Source: Prevotella sp. MA2016 (GTDB lineage: Bacteria > Bacteroidota > Bacteroidia > Bacteroidales > Bacteroidaceae). Taken from it: DNA of 64,000 bases. The notes below the pieces were generated by a model, which saw only the letters and a program-made list of their open reading frames with translations, was not told the origin of the DNA and made no database searches. Below are positions 26,838 to 35,449 of the stretch, piece after piece. Position 1 is the stretch's first letter, and the number at the start of each line of letters is the position of its first letter. Location: assembly GCF_000619825.1 (NCBI RefSeq), contig NZ_JHUW01000009.1, positions 248,001-312,000 on the forward strand. Reading direction: 5' to 3'. The translations under genes were made by a program, and so were the position numbers.

Positions 26838-27530
26838 ATGAAAGAGAATCGTATTATTGCATCGGCCCTTATAGCACTGGGAATCCTCTGCATGGGAGGG
26901 TTTATCAAAGCAGGAATAGACAATTTTGCAAGCAAAGACCGCAAAGTAACAGTAAAGGGATTGGCTGAGCGCGAAGTGCCTGCCGATAAGGTGACATGGA
27001 GCATTGGCACCAAGGTGACTGGCAACGACCTGCCCCTGCTCTACGAGAGTATTAACAAGCAGACGGACAAGATTAAGCTGTTCTTAAAACAGAACGGACT
27101 TGAGGAGAAGGAGATAACGGTGAACCCACCATCAATCAGCGACCTGGAGGCACGCGAATGGGGCGACAACCAGAAGAACTTCCGCTATATCGTCACCACC
27201 ACCATCACGGTGGCCACCAACAAAGTGACAGAGGTGAACAAAGCCATCTTCAAACAGGCTGAACTGCTGAAACAGGGTGTAGCCATAGAGAACAGTAATG
27301 CTGACTATGAATATGCATCGTTCCAACAGATGAAACCAGAGATGATGGCCGAGGCTATCAAGAATGCCCAAAAAACTGCCGAACAGTTTGCTGAAGCCAG
27401 CAAATCAGAACTGGGACAGATACAAACTGCAGGCCAAGGACAGTTTGAAATAGAAGACCGCGACCAGAACACCCCCTATATCAAGAAACTACGCGTAGTG
27501 ACCACACTGGTCTATTCGCTGAAGGACTGA
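26838..27530 (+). CDS. SIMPL-domain (DUF541) periplasmic protein
   Basis: The 230-residue protein has an N-terminal signal anchor (about 6-25) and a SIMPL domain (about 35-228). The family's opening [17 protein letters not shown] is clear. Relatives (for example YggE) are periplasmic or outer-membrane proteins linked to oxidative stress, with no known enzyme activity. A weak -7 box (CATCTTTG) lies about 25 bases upstream. It is monocistronic, between a possible hairpin and a strong terminator. Confidence 0.85.
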   Translation: MKENRIIASALIALGILCMGGFIKAGIDNFASKDRKVTVKGLAEREVPADKVTWSIGTKVTGNDLPLLYESINKQTDKIKLFLKQNGLEEKEITVNPPSISDLEAREWGDNQKNFRYIVTTTITVATNKVTEVNKAIFKQAELLKQGVAIENSNADYEYASFQQMKPEMMAEAIKNAQKTAEQFAEASKSELGQIQTAGQGQFEIEDRDQNTPYIKKLRVVTTLVYSLKD

Positions 27531-27551
27531 TTAAACATTGATAGAAAAAAA

Positions 27552-27582
27552 GAGCGCCGCAGACATAGCATCTGCGGCGCTC
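27552..27582. terminator. Strong terminator between SIMPL gene and sdhCAB
   Basis: A perfect 12-bp GC-rich stem (552-563 with 571-582, plus 27000) closes a 7-base loop. On the minus strand it is followed by seven T residues, making it the end of the sdhCAB message. On the plus strand the tail is TCCTATTATAT, so it may also stop the SIMPL transcript. Confidence 0.9.
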
Positions 27583-27605
27583 CTATTATATATAAGGTGA
27601 ATTCC

Positions 27606-28364
27606 TTAGTCGGCGAGTTTAGCCTTAATCAGCTCACGGTTCAGGCGAGCGATGTTAGCGATAGTCTCGTTCTTAGGACATACAGCCTCGCAAGCGCGGG
27701 TGTTGGTACAGTTACCGAAACCAAGCTCATCCATCTTGGCAACCATGTTCTTCACACGGCGGGCAGCCTCAACCTTACCCTGTGGGAGCAGAGCCAGCTG
27801 GCTTACCTTAGATGAAACGAACAGCATGGCAGAACCATTCTTACAAGCTGCTACGCAAGCGCCACAGCCGATGCAAGAAGCGCAGTCCATAGCCTCGTCG
27901 GCATCCTCCTTTGGAATGAGGATAGCGTTGGCATCCTGAGCCTGACCTGTGCGGATAGTGGTATAACCACCTGCCTGGATAATCTTATCGAAAGCAGTAC
28001 GGTCAACCATGCAGTCCTTGATTACAGGGAAAGCAGCTGAACGCCAAGGCTCTACGGTAATCACGTCACCATCGTTAAAGCGACGCATGTAGAGCTGACA
28101 AGTGGTAGCGCCACGCTCGGTAAGACCGTGAGGTGTACCATTGATATAGAGTGAGCACATACCGCAGATACCCTCGCGGCAGTCGTGGTCGAATACGAAT
28201 GGCTCCTTGCCTTCGTTGATGAGCTCCTCGTTCAGGATGTCGAGCATCTCGAGGAACGAGGTATCATCGGGAATATCGTGCATCTCGTGGGTGTCGAAAT
28301 GACCTGCGTCCTTGGGGCCGTTCTGGCGCCAGAACTTTATAGTAAATGAAATATTCTTAGCCAT
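27606..28364 (-). CDS. sdhB: Succinate dehydrogenase/fumarate reductase iron-sulfur subunit
   Basis: The 252-residue electron-transfer subunit carries three iron-sulfur clusters. The [2Fe-2S] site is CREGICGMC plus a later Cys, the [4Fe-4S] site is [10 protein letters not shown], and the [3Fe-4S] site is in [12 protein letters not shown]. It passes electrons between the flavoprotein and the quinone-linked cytochrome b. In fermenting Bacteroidota this complex mainly reduces fumarate to make succinate. It is the last gene of the unit and is followed by a strong terminator. Confidence 0.95.
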   Translation of the reverse strand: MAKNISFTIKFWRQNGPKDAGHFDTHEMHDIPDDTSFLEMLDILNEELINEGKEPFVFDHDCREGICGMCSLYINGTPHGLTERGATTCQLYMRRFNDGDVITVEPWRSAAFPVIKDCMVDRTAFDKIIQAGGYTTIRTGQAQDANAILIPKEDADEAMDCASCIGCGACVAACKNGSAMLFVSSKVSQLALLPQGKVEAARRVKNMVAKMDELGFGNCTNTRACEAVCPKNETIANIARLNRELIKAKLAD

Positions 28365-28370
28365 ACCTAA

Positions 28371-30350
28371 TTAATTTTTATAGTTACGTGTCTGTACCTT
28401 GATTGCCTCGTACTCCAGTGGCTCCTTTGAGAGCTCAGGCTCTACGCCCTTACCCTTGTACTCCCAGCAACCTACATAGAAGTAGTTCTCATCGTCGCGC
28501 TTTGCCTCGCCTTCCTCGGTCTGATACTCCTCGCGGAAGTGACCACCGCAAGACTCATTACGAGAGAGAGCGTCGAAGGCAACGAGCTGACCCATGGTGA
28601 AGAAGTCACGCAGGTGGATAGCCTTGTCGAGCTCCACATTGAGCCCCTCCTTAGTGCCAGGAACGAAGAGGTTGGTGTCGAACTCCTTCTCGAGCTCGTG
28701 CATCTTCTTCAGACCTTCCTTCAGGCCCTCAGCGGTGCGACCCATACCTACATACTCCCACATGATGTGACCCAGCTCCTTGTGGATAGAGTCAACAGAG
28801 CGCTTACCCTTGATGTTGAGCAGACGTGTCAGCTCAGCGTCAACAGCCTTCTCAGCCTCGTCGAACTCAGGACGATCGGTAGAAACCTTACCCCAGATAG
28901 ACTGGTCGGCCAGATAGTTCTGGATAGTGTAAGGCAGAACGAAGTAACCATCGGCCAGACCCTGCATCAGAGCAGAAGCACCCAGACGGTTAGCACCGTG
29001 GTCAGAGAAGTTACACTCACCGATAGCGAACAGACCAGGAATAGTAGTCTGCAGCTCGTAGTCAACCCAGATACCACCCATAGTGTAGTGGATAGCAGGA
29101 TAGATCATCATTGGCTTGTAGTACTTCACGCCATTGATCTCGTTAGCAACATCGCCAGGGAATACGTCGGTAATCTCCTCGTACATCTCGAACAGGTTAC
29201 CATAACGCTGCATGATAACATCCAGCCCCAGACGGTTGATAGACTCAGAGAAATCCAAGAATACAGCCAGACCAGTGTTGTTTACGCCGAAGCCCTTGTC
29301 GCAACGCTCCTTAGCGGCACGAGAGGCAACGTCACGTGGTACGAGGTTACCGAATGCAGGATAGCGACGCTCCAAATAGTAGTCGCGATCCTCCTCGGGA
29401 ATCTCCCAACCCTGCTTGGTACCAGCCTGAAGAGCCTTGGCATCCTCGATCTTCTTTGGAACCCAGATACGACCATCGTTACGCAGAGACTCTGACATCA
29501 GTGTCAGCTTAGACTGCTTGTCGCCATGAACTGGGATACAGGTGGGGTGAATCTGAACGTAAGAAGGGTTAGCAAAGAAAGCACCCTTACGGTAGCACTG
29601 AACAGCGGCTGTACAGTTACATCCCATAGCGTTGGTAGAGAGGAAATAAGTGTTTCCATAACCACCAGTAGCGATTACTACTGCATTGGCAGAGAAACGC
29701 TCCAGTTTACCTGTTACGAGGTTCTTGGCAATGATACCACGAGCGCGGCCATCAACGATAACCACATCCTCCATCTCATAACGAGTGTAAAGCTTTACCT
29801 TACCAGCATTTACCTGGCAGCTCAGTGAAGAGTAAGCACCCAGCAGCAGCTGCTGACCGGTCTGACCCTTAGCGTAGAATGTACGGCTTACCTGAGCACC
29901 ACCGAACGAACGGTTGGCCAGCATACCACCATACTCACGAGCAAAGGGAACACCCTGAGCTACGCACTGGTCGATAATATTGTTTGATACCTCAGCCAGA
30001 CGATATACGTTAGCCTCGCGAGCACGATAGTCACCACCCTTTACGGTATCGTAGAACAGACGATAAACAGAGTCACCATCGTTCTGATAGCACTTAGCGG
30101 CGTTGATACCACCCTGAGCAGCGATAGAGTGAGCACGACGAGGAGAGTCCTGAATACACAGGTTGATAACGTTGAAGCCCATCTCACCGAGTGAAGCAGC
30201 TGCAGAAGCACCAGCCAAACCGGTACCTACAACAATCACATCGAGCTTCAGCTTATTCTTTGGATTAACCAGTCGCTGATGAGCCTTATATTCCTTCCAT
30301 TTCTCAGGTACTGGACCTGCAGGAATCTTTGAATCTAATACTTTAGCCAT
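28371..30350 (-). CDS. sdhA: Succinate dehydrogenase/fumarate reductase flavoprotein subunit
   Basis: The 659-residue catalytic subunit has the FAD-binding [19 protein letters not shown] and the [13 protein letters not shown] region for covalent flavin. The active-site stretch HPTCIP and the substrate segment HYTMGGIW are also seen. The start at MAKVLDSK (30350) is preferred to an upstream in-frame ATG 12 bases away. It is 6 bp before sdhB. The size matches the Bacteroides-type enzyme. Confidence 0.96.
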   Translation of the reverse strand: MAKVLDSKIPAGPVPEKWKEYKAHQRLVNPKNKLKLDVIVVGTGLAGASAAASLGEMGFNVINLCIQDSPRRAHSIAAQGGINAAKCYQNDGDSVYRLFYDTVKGGDYRAREANVYRLAEVSNNIIDQCVAQGVPFAREYGGMLANRSFGGAQVSRTFYAKGQTGQQLLLGAYSSLSCQVNAGKVKLYTRYEMEDVVIVDGRARGIIAKNLVTGKLERFSANAVVIATGGYGNTYFLSTNAMGCNCTAAVQCYRKGAFFANPSYVQIHPTCIPVHGDKQSKLTLMSESLRNDGRIWVPKKIEDAKALQAGTKQGWEIPEEDRDYYLERRYPAFGNLVPRDVASRAAKERCDKGFGVNNTGLAVFLDFSESINRLGLDVIMQRYGNLFEMYEEITDVFPGDVANEINGVKYYKPMMIYPAIHYTMGGIWVDYELQTTIPGLFAIGECNFSDHGANRLGASALMQGLADGYFVLPYTIQNYLADQSIWGKVSTDRPEFDEAEKAVDAELTRLLNIKGKRSVDSIHKELGHIMWEYVGMGRTAEGLKEGLKKMHELEKEFDTNLFVPGTKEGLNVELDKAIHLRDFFTMGQLVAFDALSRNESCGGHFREEYQTEEGEAKRDDENYFYVGCWEYKGKGVEPELSKEPLEYEAIKVQTRNYKN

Positions 30351-30377
30351 AATGTTTTTCAATTTAAATGTTCATAA

Positions 30378-31082
30378 TTAGCAGCAACCCAGTGAAGGAG
30401 CACATCCAAACCAGAAAGCGAGAACTACAACGGCAAAGCCAAGCATAAGCAAGCTTACATAGATAAGACCGATGCACTGCATGCGCTTCTGCCAAATCTT
30501 ACCACTGGCACCCAGTGTGTGCATAGCCGACCAGAATCCATGAGCAATATGGAACCAAATGGCGCAGAACCATACCAGATACAGGATTGAGATGACTGGA
30601 TTTGAAAATGTGTCAACGATGTAAGCAAAACCGTCGGCAGGATGGTGAGTTCCAAGAATACCGAAAATCTCGGCAAACATCATGTTGTACCAGAAATCCT
30701 TCAGGTGCATAATCAAACCGAAAAGGATGATAAGACCCAGCACAAGCATGTTGCTTGAAGCCCATCGCTCGGCTACATCAAACAGACCGTTGTTGTTGGT
30801 CGTTGTTGACACCTCATAACGATTTTCGCCACGTGCCTTGCGGTTCTGAGCTGTCAGAATGAAGGCATAGACAATGTGAATCACTGCCAAGGCAGCCAAA
30901 CCAAGTGTTGCTACAACAGCATACCAGTTGGCACCCAGGAATTCGCAAATCATGTTGTAACCCTCTTCAGAGAACAGCGCGACCAGGTTCATGCAGCAAT
31001 GGAATGTCAAGAACAAGATCAGCGCAATGCCCGTTACAGACATTACAACTTTTCTACCAATTGATGAATTGAATAACCACAT
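30378..31082 (-). CDS. sdhC: Succinate dehydrogenase/fumarate reductase cytochrome b subunit
   Basis: The 234-residue membrane anchor has five hydrophobic segments and several histidines suited to bind two b hemes, as in the single-subunit B-type anchors. It opens with SIGRKVVMSVTGIALILFLTFH. It is the first gene of sdhCAB. A -7 box (TAACTTTG, minus strand, 31157-31164) lies 74 bases upstream, so the leader is longer than most here. Confidence 0.93.
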   Translation of the reverse strand: MWLFNSSIGRKVVMSVTGIALILFLTFHCCMNLVALFSEEGYNMICEFLGANWYAVVATLGLAALAVIHIVYAFILTAQNRKARGENRYEVSTTTNNNGLFDVAERWASSNMLVLGLIILFGLIMHLKDFWYNMMFAEIFGILGTHHPADGFAYIVDTFSNPVISILYLVWFCAIWFHIAHGFWSAMHTLGASGKIWQKRMQCIGLIYVSLLMLGFAVVVLAFWFGCAPSLGCC

Positions 31083-31248
31083 AAGTTGTTGAGTTTTTAA
31101 TGAATTATTGAATGTTATATACTTACTTGTTAGTACCTGCTCACTCGATTAGGGGACAAAGTTAGTCAAAAATTGCGATTTCAGCAAGTGTTTTTGGGAA
31201 AAAGTGCGTTTTTTTAGTAAATCAATCCCATTTTCGTGTAGTTTTTCA

Positions 31249-31256
31249 TATCTTTG
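31249..31256 (+). promoter_or_regulatory. -7 box of the ECF sigma factor gene
   Basis: TATCTTTG ends 9 bases before the ATG at 31266, the same geometry as the MATE gene. A nearly leaderless message is implied if that ATG is used. Confidence 0.65.
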
Positions 31257-31265
31257 CTGCGTCTA

Positions 31266-31778
31266 ATGGGCAAAAAGATTCAATTAACAGACGAAACAAT
31301 GAACGCATTAGAAAAGCAATTTGCGCAAACCGCAGCAGAACACAAAAGCACCATCTACACCGTGTGCTACATGTTCTCGCAAGATGCCGACGAGGTGAAC
31401 GACCTGTTCCAGGAAGTACTAGTGAATCTGTGGAAAGGATACGAGAACTTTGAGCATCGGAGTGATATCAAAACGTGGATTTACCGCGTGGCGCTGAACA
31501 CCTGTATATCGATCGATAGGAGGAAGCGCCGCCAGGCCACCGAACGCCTAACCATGGACATCAACCTGTTTGAAGATCGCGACGAGGACACACGCCAGGT
31601 GGACATGCTCCACAAGCGTATTGCCAAGCTCCAGCCTTTCGACCGCGCCATCGTCCTGCTCTGGCTCGAAAACCTCAGCTATGAGGAGATCGGACAGATA
31701 GTAGGCATCACGACCAAAAACGTCAGTGTACGTCTGTTTAGAATCCGTGAACAGTTAAAACAAATGTCGAACGATTAA
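31266..31778 (+). CDS. ECF-type RNA polymerase sigma factor
   Basis: The 170-residue protein has sigma region 2 (TVCYMFSQDADEVNDLFQEVLVNLWKGYENF) and region 4 (LWLENLSYEEIGQIVGITTKNVSVRLFRIREQLK). It directs polymerase to a small regulon, probably of envelope functions. The start at 31266 follows the -7 box closely. A later ATG at 31300 (MNALEKQFAQ) would also give a complete protein, so the start is not certain. The next gene follows after 12 bp and encodes a membrane protein that may control it. Confidence 0.87.
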   Translation: MGKKIQLTDETMNALEKQFAQTAAEHKSTIYTVCYMFSQDADEVNDLFQEVLVNLWKGYENFEHRSDIKTWIYRVALNTCISIDRRKRRQATERLTMDINLFEDRDEDTRQVDMLHKRIAKLQPFDRAIVLLWLENLSYEEIGQIVGITTKNVSVRLFRIREQLKQMSND

Positions 31779-31790
31779 AATGATCCCATT

Positions 31791-32381
31791 ATGAACAACG
31801 AGAATTTTGAATTAGAGAATATGCGTGAGCAGATGAACACGCTGAAGAGTAAGCTTGACAAGCAGACGATTGTGAACGAGCGCTTCATCCGCCAATCGAT
31901 GAACAAAACTGCAAGTTCTATCAGCCGCAGATACTATGTGATTATGGCGCTGAGCGTGCTAATGGTACCCTATGGCTACTGGGTGTTCTACAAGATGTGC
32001 GGTTTTTCACTCGCCTTTTGGATTATCACCAGCATCTTTATGCTAATATGCGGTGGAGCTACCTACTACAACAGCCGCAACGTGAACGATACTAACCTGA
32101 TGCGTAGCAACCTAGTTGAGGCAAGCCGGAAAATGGCCCGTGCCAAGAAGTTCGAGGCCAACTGGCTTTTCTTCGGAATCCCGGCAGTCATTCTGTGGTT
32201 CAGCTGGTTCATGTACAACATGTATGTAGTCAACAACGACGCACTGCACGAAGGCATCTTCTGGGGTGGCTGCATCGGCGGTATAATCGGATCCATCATG
32301 GGGGTGCGCATACACATCAAAACACAGCGAGAGTATCAGGAGATTATAGATACTATCGAGGATATCACTGCCGAAGACTGA
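31791..32381 (+). CDS. Membrane protein paired with the ECF sigma factor
   Basis: The 196-residue protein has a charged coiled-coil-like N-terminus (about 1-45) and four hydrophobic segments in two pairs (about 48-64, 72-92, 124-142, 155-172). It has no recognised family signature. Its position right after the sigma gene suggests an anti-sigma or signal role. There is no RskA or zinc anti-sigma motif, so this is inference. Confidence 0.65.
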   Translation: MNNENFELENMREQMNTLKSKLDKQTIVNERFIRQSMNKTASSISRRYYVIMALSVLMVPYGYWVFYKMCGFSLAFWIITSIFMLICGGATYYNSRNVNDTNLMRSNLVEASRKMARAKKFEANWLFFGIPAVILWFSWFMYNMYVVNNDALHEGIFWGGCIGGIIGSIMGVRIHIKTQREYQEIIDTIEDITAED

Positions 32382-32402
32382 TCATCCGGCAATATTAAGT
32401 GA

Positions 32403-35285
32403 CTACAGTTCGGCATCTTGCATCAGGTATTCACTGGGCAACATGCCGAACTCTTTCTTAAAGCATTTTGTGAAATACTTAGGCGTATTGAATCCCACTG
32501 CCATTGAGAGCTCTGTCATTTTAATATTGGGTTTCTGCCTAAGTATGCTACATGCCTCCTTCAAACGGATACTGTTGATAAATGCTGTTACATTCTCGCC
32601 TGTGAGCGCACGCAACTTGTTATACAGAGTTGAAGAAGACACACACATGTCGGAGGCAAACTGCTCGCGATCATAATCAGCATCATCCAGATGCTGTTTC
32701 ACACAATCGATAGCTTTCTGCAGGAACAACTCATCTGGCGACGAATGCTGTTGCTCCTCTACCTCAAGAACTTTGCGGGCTCCCTCAAACTGCTTCATCA
32801 CCATCATCTCACGATAATGCAGCAGTTCATTCACACGCTGCTGCAACCGAGCTTTGCGGTTGACACGCGCCTTATACCACTCTTTCACACCATAAGCTGC
32901 TGCTGCCATAAGTATCACATAGATAAGATAGGCCCACCATGTAAGATACCATGGTGGCAGCACACACACCTCGATGGAATATGGCATCTCAACAAGACGG
33001 CCATAGCTATCAACGGCACGGAGGTTCAGCTGATAAGTGCCTGCAGGAAGATTCTGATAAGTGGCCAGACGATTCTGGGCATCAGTATGATGCCAATCCA
33101 GATCATATCCTTCAAGGAAATAAGAATACTGACACTGCTCTTGACTCTGATAGGCCAACAACGCAAACTCTACAGAGAATTTCCTTGTATCTGCTGGTAT
33201 CGTAATCTTACGTGTATAGAAAGGCTGCTCGCGTGAGATGACACGACGCTGCAAAGAGTCGCTCCATTGATAAGACTGATCATCCAAAAGCAGATCGGTA
33301 ACCACCAACGACGGAGAAGCTCCCTGTTGCCAGCGTTCTATCTCGGCAGCATCAAATGAGAAAAAGCCCTTGGCACTACCATAAAACAACTCCTTGCCAT
33401 ATCTGAAGGCGCCATTAGAAGAGAAACTGATGGCCTCTATACCATCCTCCATATTATAATAAGTAGGTGTTACTTGCTGGCTGGATGACGAAAAGCACAC
33501 CAAACCTTTGTCGGTAGATAACCACACCTTTCCATTACCATCACCTTGGATAGAGTAAATACTACCCACCCCGAAAGAATAATGATGATTCACAGGAATG
33601 AATGCATCCGATTCGCTATCATACTGAAAGATGTCACCGCTGTTAGAAATGGCCCATAACTGATGGGCAGAATTTTCGTAAATAGCAATGGCCTCATCAA
33701 GCGGATAGTTATTGGAAACAGGAGCATATTGATGATAAACAAACGACTGAGGCTTGTCGGGATTGCCTGTAACACGGATGATTCCATGCCCCTCTGTGGC
33801 AACCCACAAGCGGTGCTGATGATCTTCGAATATGGACAGAACATGACTATTACTGAAATCACGCTTGTCTTCGCTCATCCTAAGCATCCGACCTTTTGTT
33901 TCAGAAAAGGCAATACCAATACCATTATGCGAACCAACCAGTATGGCACCATTGGACAAGGCATGAAGGGCACTCACGTCACTATCACTAATAAAGGGCG
34001 TGCTACCACGAAGTAGCAAACGAGTGGTTTCACCTTCTTTCCAAATCAGAACACCACGCGAACTGGCTAGCCAAAGCGATCCGTCGGGACGCCCCAGCAT
34101 ATCTGAGATAATCTGCACATAAATACCTTGCAACCCAGTCTCGTTCTCAAATCCAGGAATCATATTGTTATAGAGAACCTGATTAGTGCGCCTATCGTAA
34201 AACGCTAAGCCATAGGGTTGCAAGCCTAACCAGAAACGGTTGCCATCAATCGTAAACACCTTCTGGATGCGATTTACTGGTAGCTCAAGGCCTGCAGGAT
34301 CGAGATGATAGAAATGAAAAGGCGAGGGTTTTGTACTCAAGTGGACAATACCATTATTTCGCGTCAGAGCCCAAAGATTACCCATTCCATCGGTCACCAT
34401 ATCGTAACAAAAAGTTAGTATGGGATAGTTCTCTACATCTGTCTCATCATCTAAATCTACACGTGTAAGACCTTCTATACAACAGCCCCAAACCGAATGA
34501 CTAATCGAATCTTCTACCAAGCAGTGGAATGTTCGGAAGTCGGTTCTACCATCATTCATCTTATGCATGCCGGGATTGGCAACATTCTCTGGATGATCCA
34601 AGCGCACAATACCGTGCTCCCAAGTACCAACCCACAAGCGGCCTCGTCTGTCCATCAGCATCGCCTGGGCTGTATTACGCGCACTAAGAGGCGGATAGCT
34701 AACCATCTTACCCGTCTTCTTATTGAGGCGCAGCAATCCGCCTTCCCACGTGCCTATATAAAGATTGCCTTGAGCGTCGCCAGTAAGCGAGATAACACCT
34801 ACGGACAGATTTATATCGATGAAATCGTCTTTTTCAGAATCATAACGCGACACGCCTGCATTGGTTCCTGCCCATACAGTGCCCGACTGATCGGTGAAAA
34901 GTGTATTGACCAATCCTGCATTATCGCCACGCAGGTGATAAGTCTTAAACGTGCCATATTTCCTGTTGTAGTGAGTCAGTCCGTCGCGGGTTCCTATCCA
35001 AAGACCATCATGCTTATCCTCAGTTATTGAACGAACATAATTATTTGGAAGGATGCCTGGCATATAGGCATTATTACGATAGGTCTGGAACTTGTATCCA
35101 TCAAACGAACGAAGCCCTTGATCGGTGCCCACCCACATCATACCATAGTGATCGAACACCAGTTTTCGCGCCTCCTCGATGCCCTGAACAGGGGTCTGCG
35201 ACATGATTCTGAGTGACACATGCCTACCCCAGACCATCTGACAGAATGCTAAGAATACTATTGGTAGTAAAAGTACACGTTTCAT
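32403..35285 (-). CDS. Membrane AraC-type regulator with periplasmic propeller, no kinase
   Basis: The 960-residue protein has a signal peptide (about 1-20), Reg_prop repeats of a two-propeller sensor (about 30-680; WVGTDQGLRSFDGYKF is typical) and a Y_Y_Y domain (about 690-755). One TM segment (about 760-780) and a short coiled coil follow. The AraC helix-turn-helix is at about 855-955 (SSSTLYNKLRALTGENVTAF, ELSMAVGFNTPKYFTKCFKKEFG). Unlike hybrid two-component sensors it has no HisKA, ATPase or receiver domain, so sugar sensing and DNA binding are in one membrane-tethered chain. It is divergent from the GH43 gene, whose promoter it probably controls. Its own -7 box is TATCTTTG at 35307-35314. 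Confidence 0.88.
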   Translation of the reverse strand: MKRVLLLPIVFLAFCQMVWGRHVSLRIMSQTPVQGIEEARKLVFDHYGMMWVGTDQGLRSFDGYKFQTYRNNAYMPGILPNNYVRSITEDKHDGLWIGTRDGLTHYNRKYGTFKTYHLRGDNAGLVNTLFTDQSGTVWAGTNAGVSRYDSEKDDFIDINLSVGVISLTGDAQGNLYIGTWEGGLLRLNKKTGKMVSYPPLSARNTAQAMLMDRRGRLWVGTWEHGIVRLDHPENVANPGMHKMNDGRTDFRTFHCLVEDSISHSVWGCCIEGLTRVDLDDETDVENYPILTFCYDMVTDGMGNLWALTRNNGIVHLSTKPSPFHFYHLDPAGLELPVNRIQKVFTIDGNRFWLGLQPYGLAFYDRRTNQVLYNNMIPGFENETGLQGIYVQIISDMLGRPDGSLWLASSRGVLIWKEGETTRLLLRGSTPFISDSDVSALHALSNGAILVGSHNGIGIAFSETKGRMLRMSEDKRDFSNSHVLSIFEDHQHRLWVATEGHGIIRVTGNPDKPQSFVYHQYAPVSNNYPLDEAIAIYENSAHQLWAISNSGDIFQYDSESDAFIPVNHHYSFGVGSIYSIQGDGNGKVWLSTDKGLVCFSSSSQQVTPTYYNMEDGIEAISFSSNGAFRYGKELFYGSAKGFFSFDAAEIERWQQGASPSLVVTDLLLDDQSYQWSDSLQRRVISREQPFYTRKITIPADTRKFSVEFALLAYQSQEQCQYSYFLEGYDLDWHHTDAQNRLATYQNLPAGTYQLNLRAVDSYGRLVEMPYSIEVCVLPPWYLTWWAYLIYVILMAAAAYGVKEWYKARVNRKARLQQRVNELLHYREMMVMKQFEGARKVLEVEEQQHSSPDELFLQKAIDCVKQHLDDADYDREQFASDMCVSSSTLYNKLRALTGENVTAFINSIRLKEACSILRQKPNIKMTELSMAVGFNTPKYFTKCFKKEFGMLPSEYLMQDAEL

Positions 35286-35357
35286 TAGTTAGGTATTTTA
35301 TGCCTGCAAAGATACGAAACTTTTATTAATCATCCAAAAAAATCGCAAAAATAACAT

Positions 35358-35416
35358 TTTGTTCCCGACAAATAATGATGATGGGACGTTGATATAAATC
35401 AATAATCGTACCTTTG
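35358..35416 (+). promoter_or_regulatory. GH43 promoter with shared operator-like elements
   Basis: TTTGTTCCC (35358-35366), the palindrome TTGATATAAATCAA (35389-35402) and the -7 box TACCTTTG (35409-35416) are seen. The same three elements recur at identical spacing before susC (37574-37632). The sites are good candidates for binding by the divergent AraC-type regulator. Confidence 0.7.
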
Positions 35417-35449
35417 CACCTGATAATTCCAAATACTAACTCAAGAAAA

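Noticed and set aside
28539..29495. A 318-codon plus-strand open frame opposite sdhA
   Set aside because: It is the mirror frame of a highly conserved flavoprotein gene, has no promoter and resembles no protein; favoured codons of sdhA create it.
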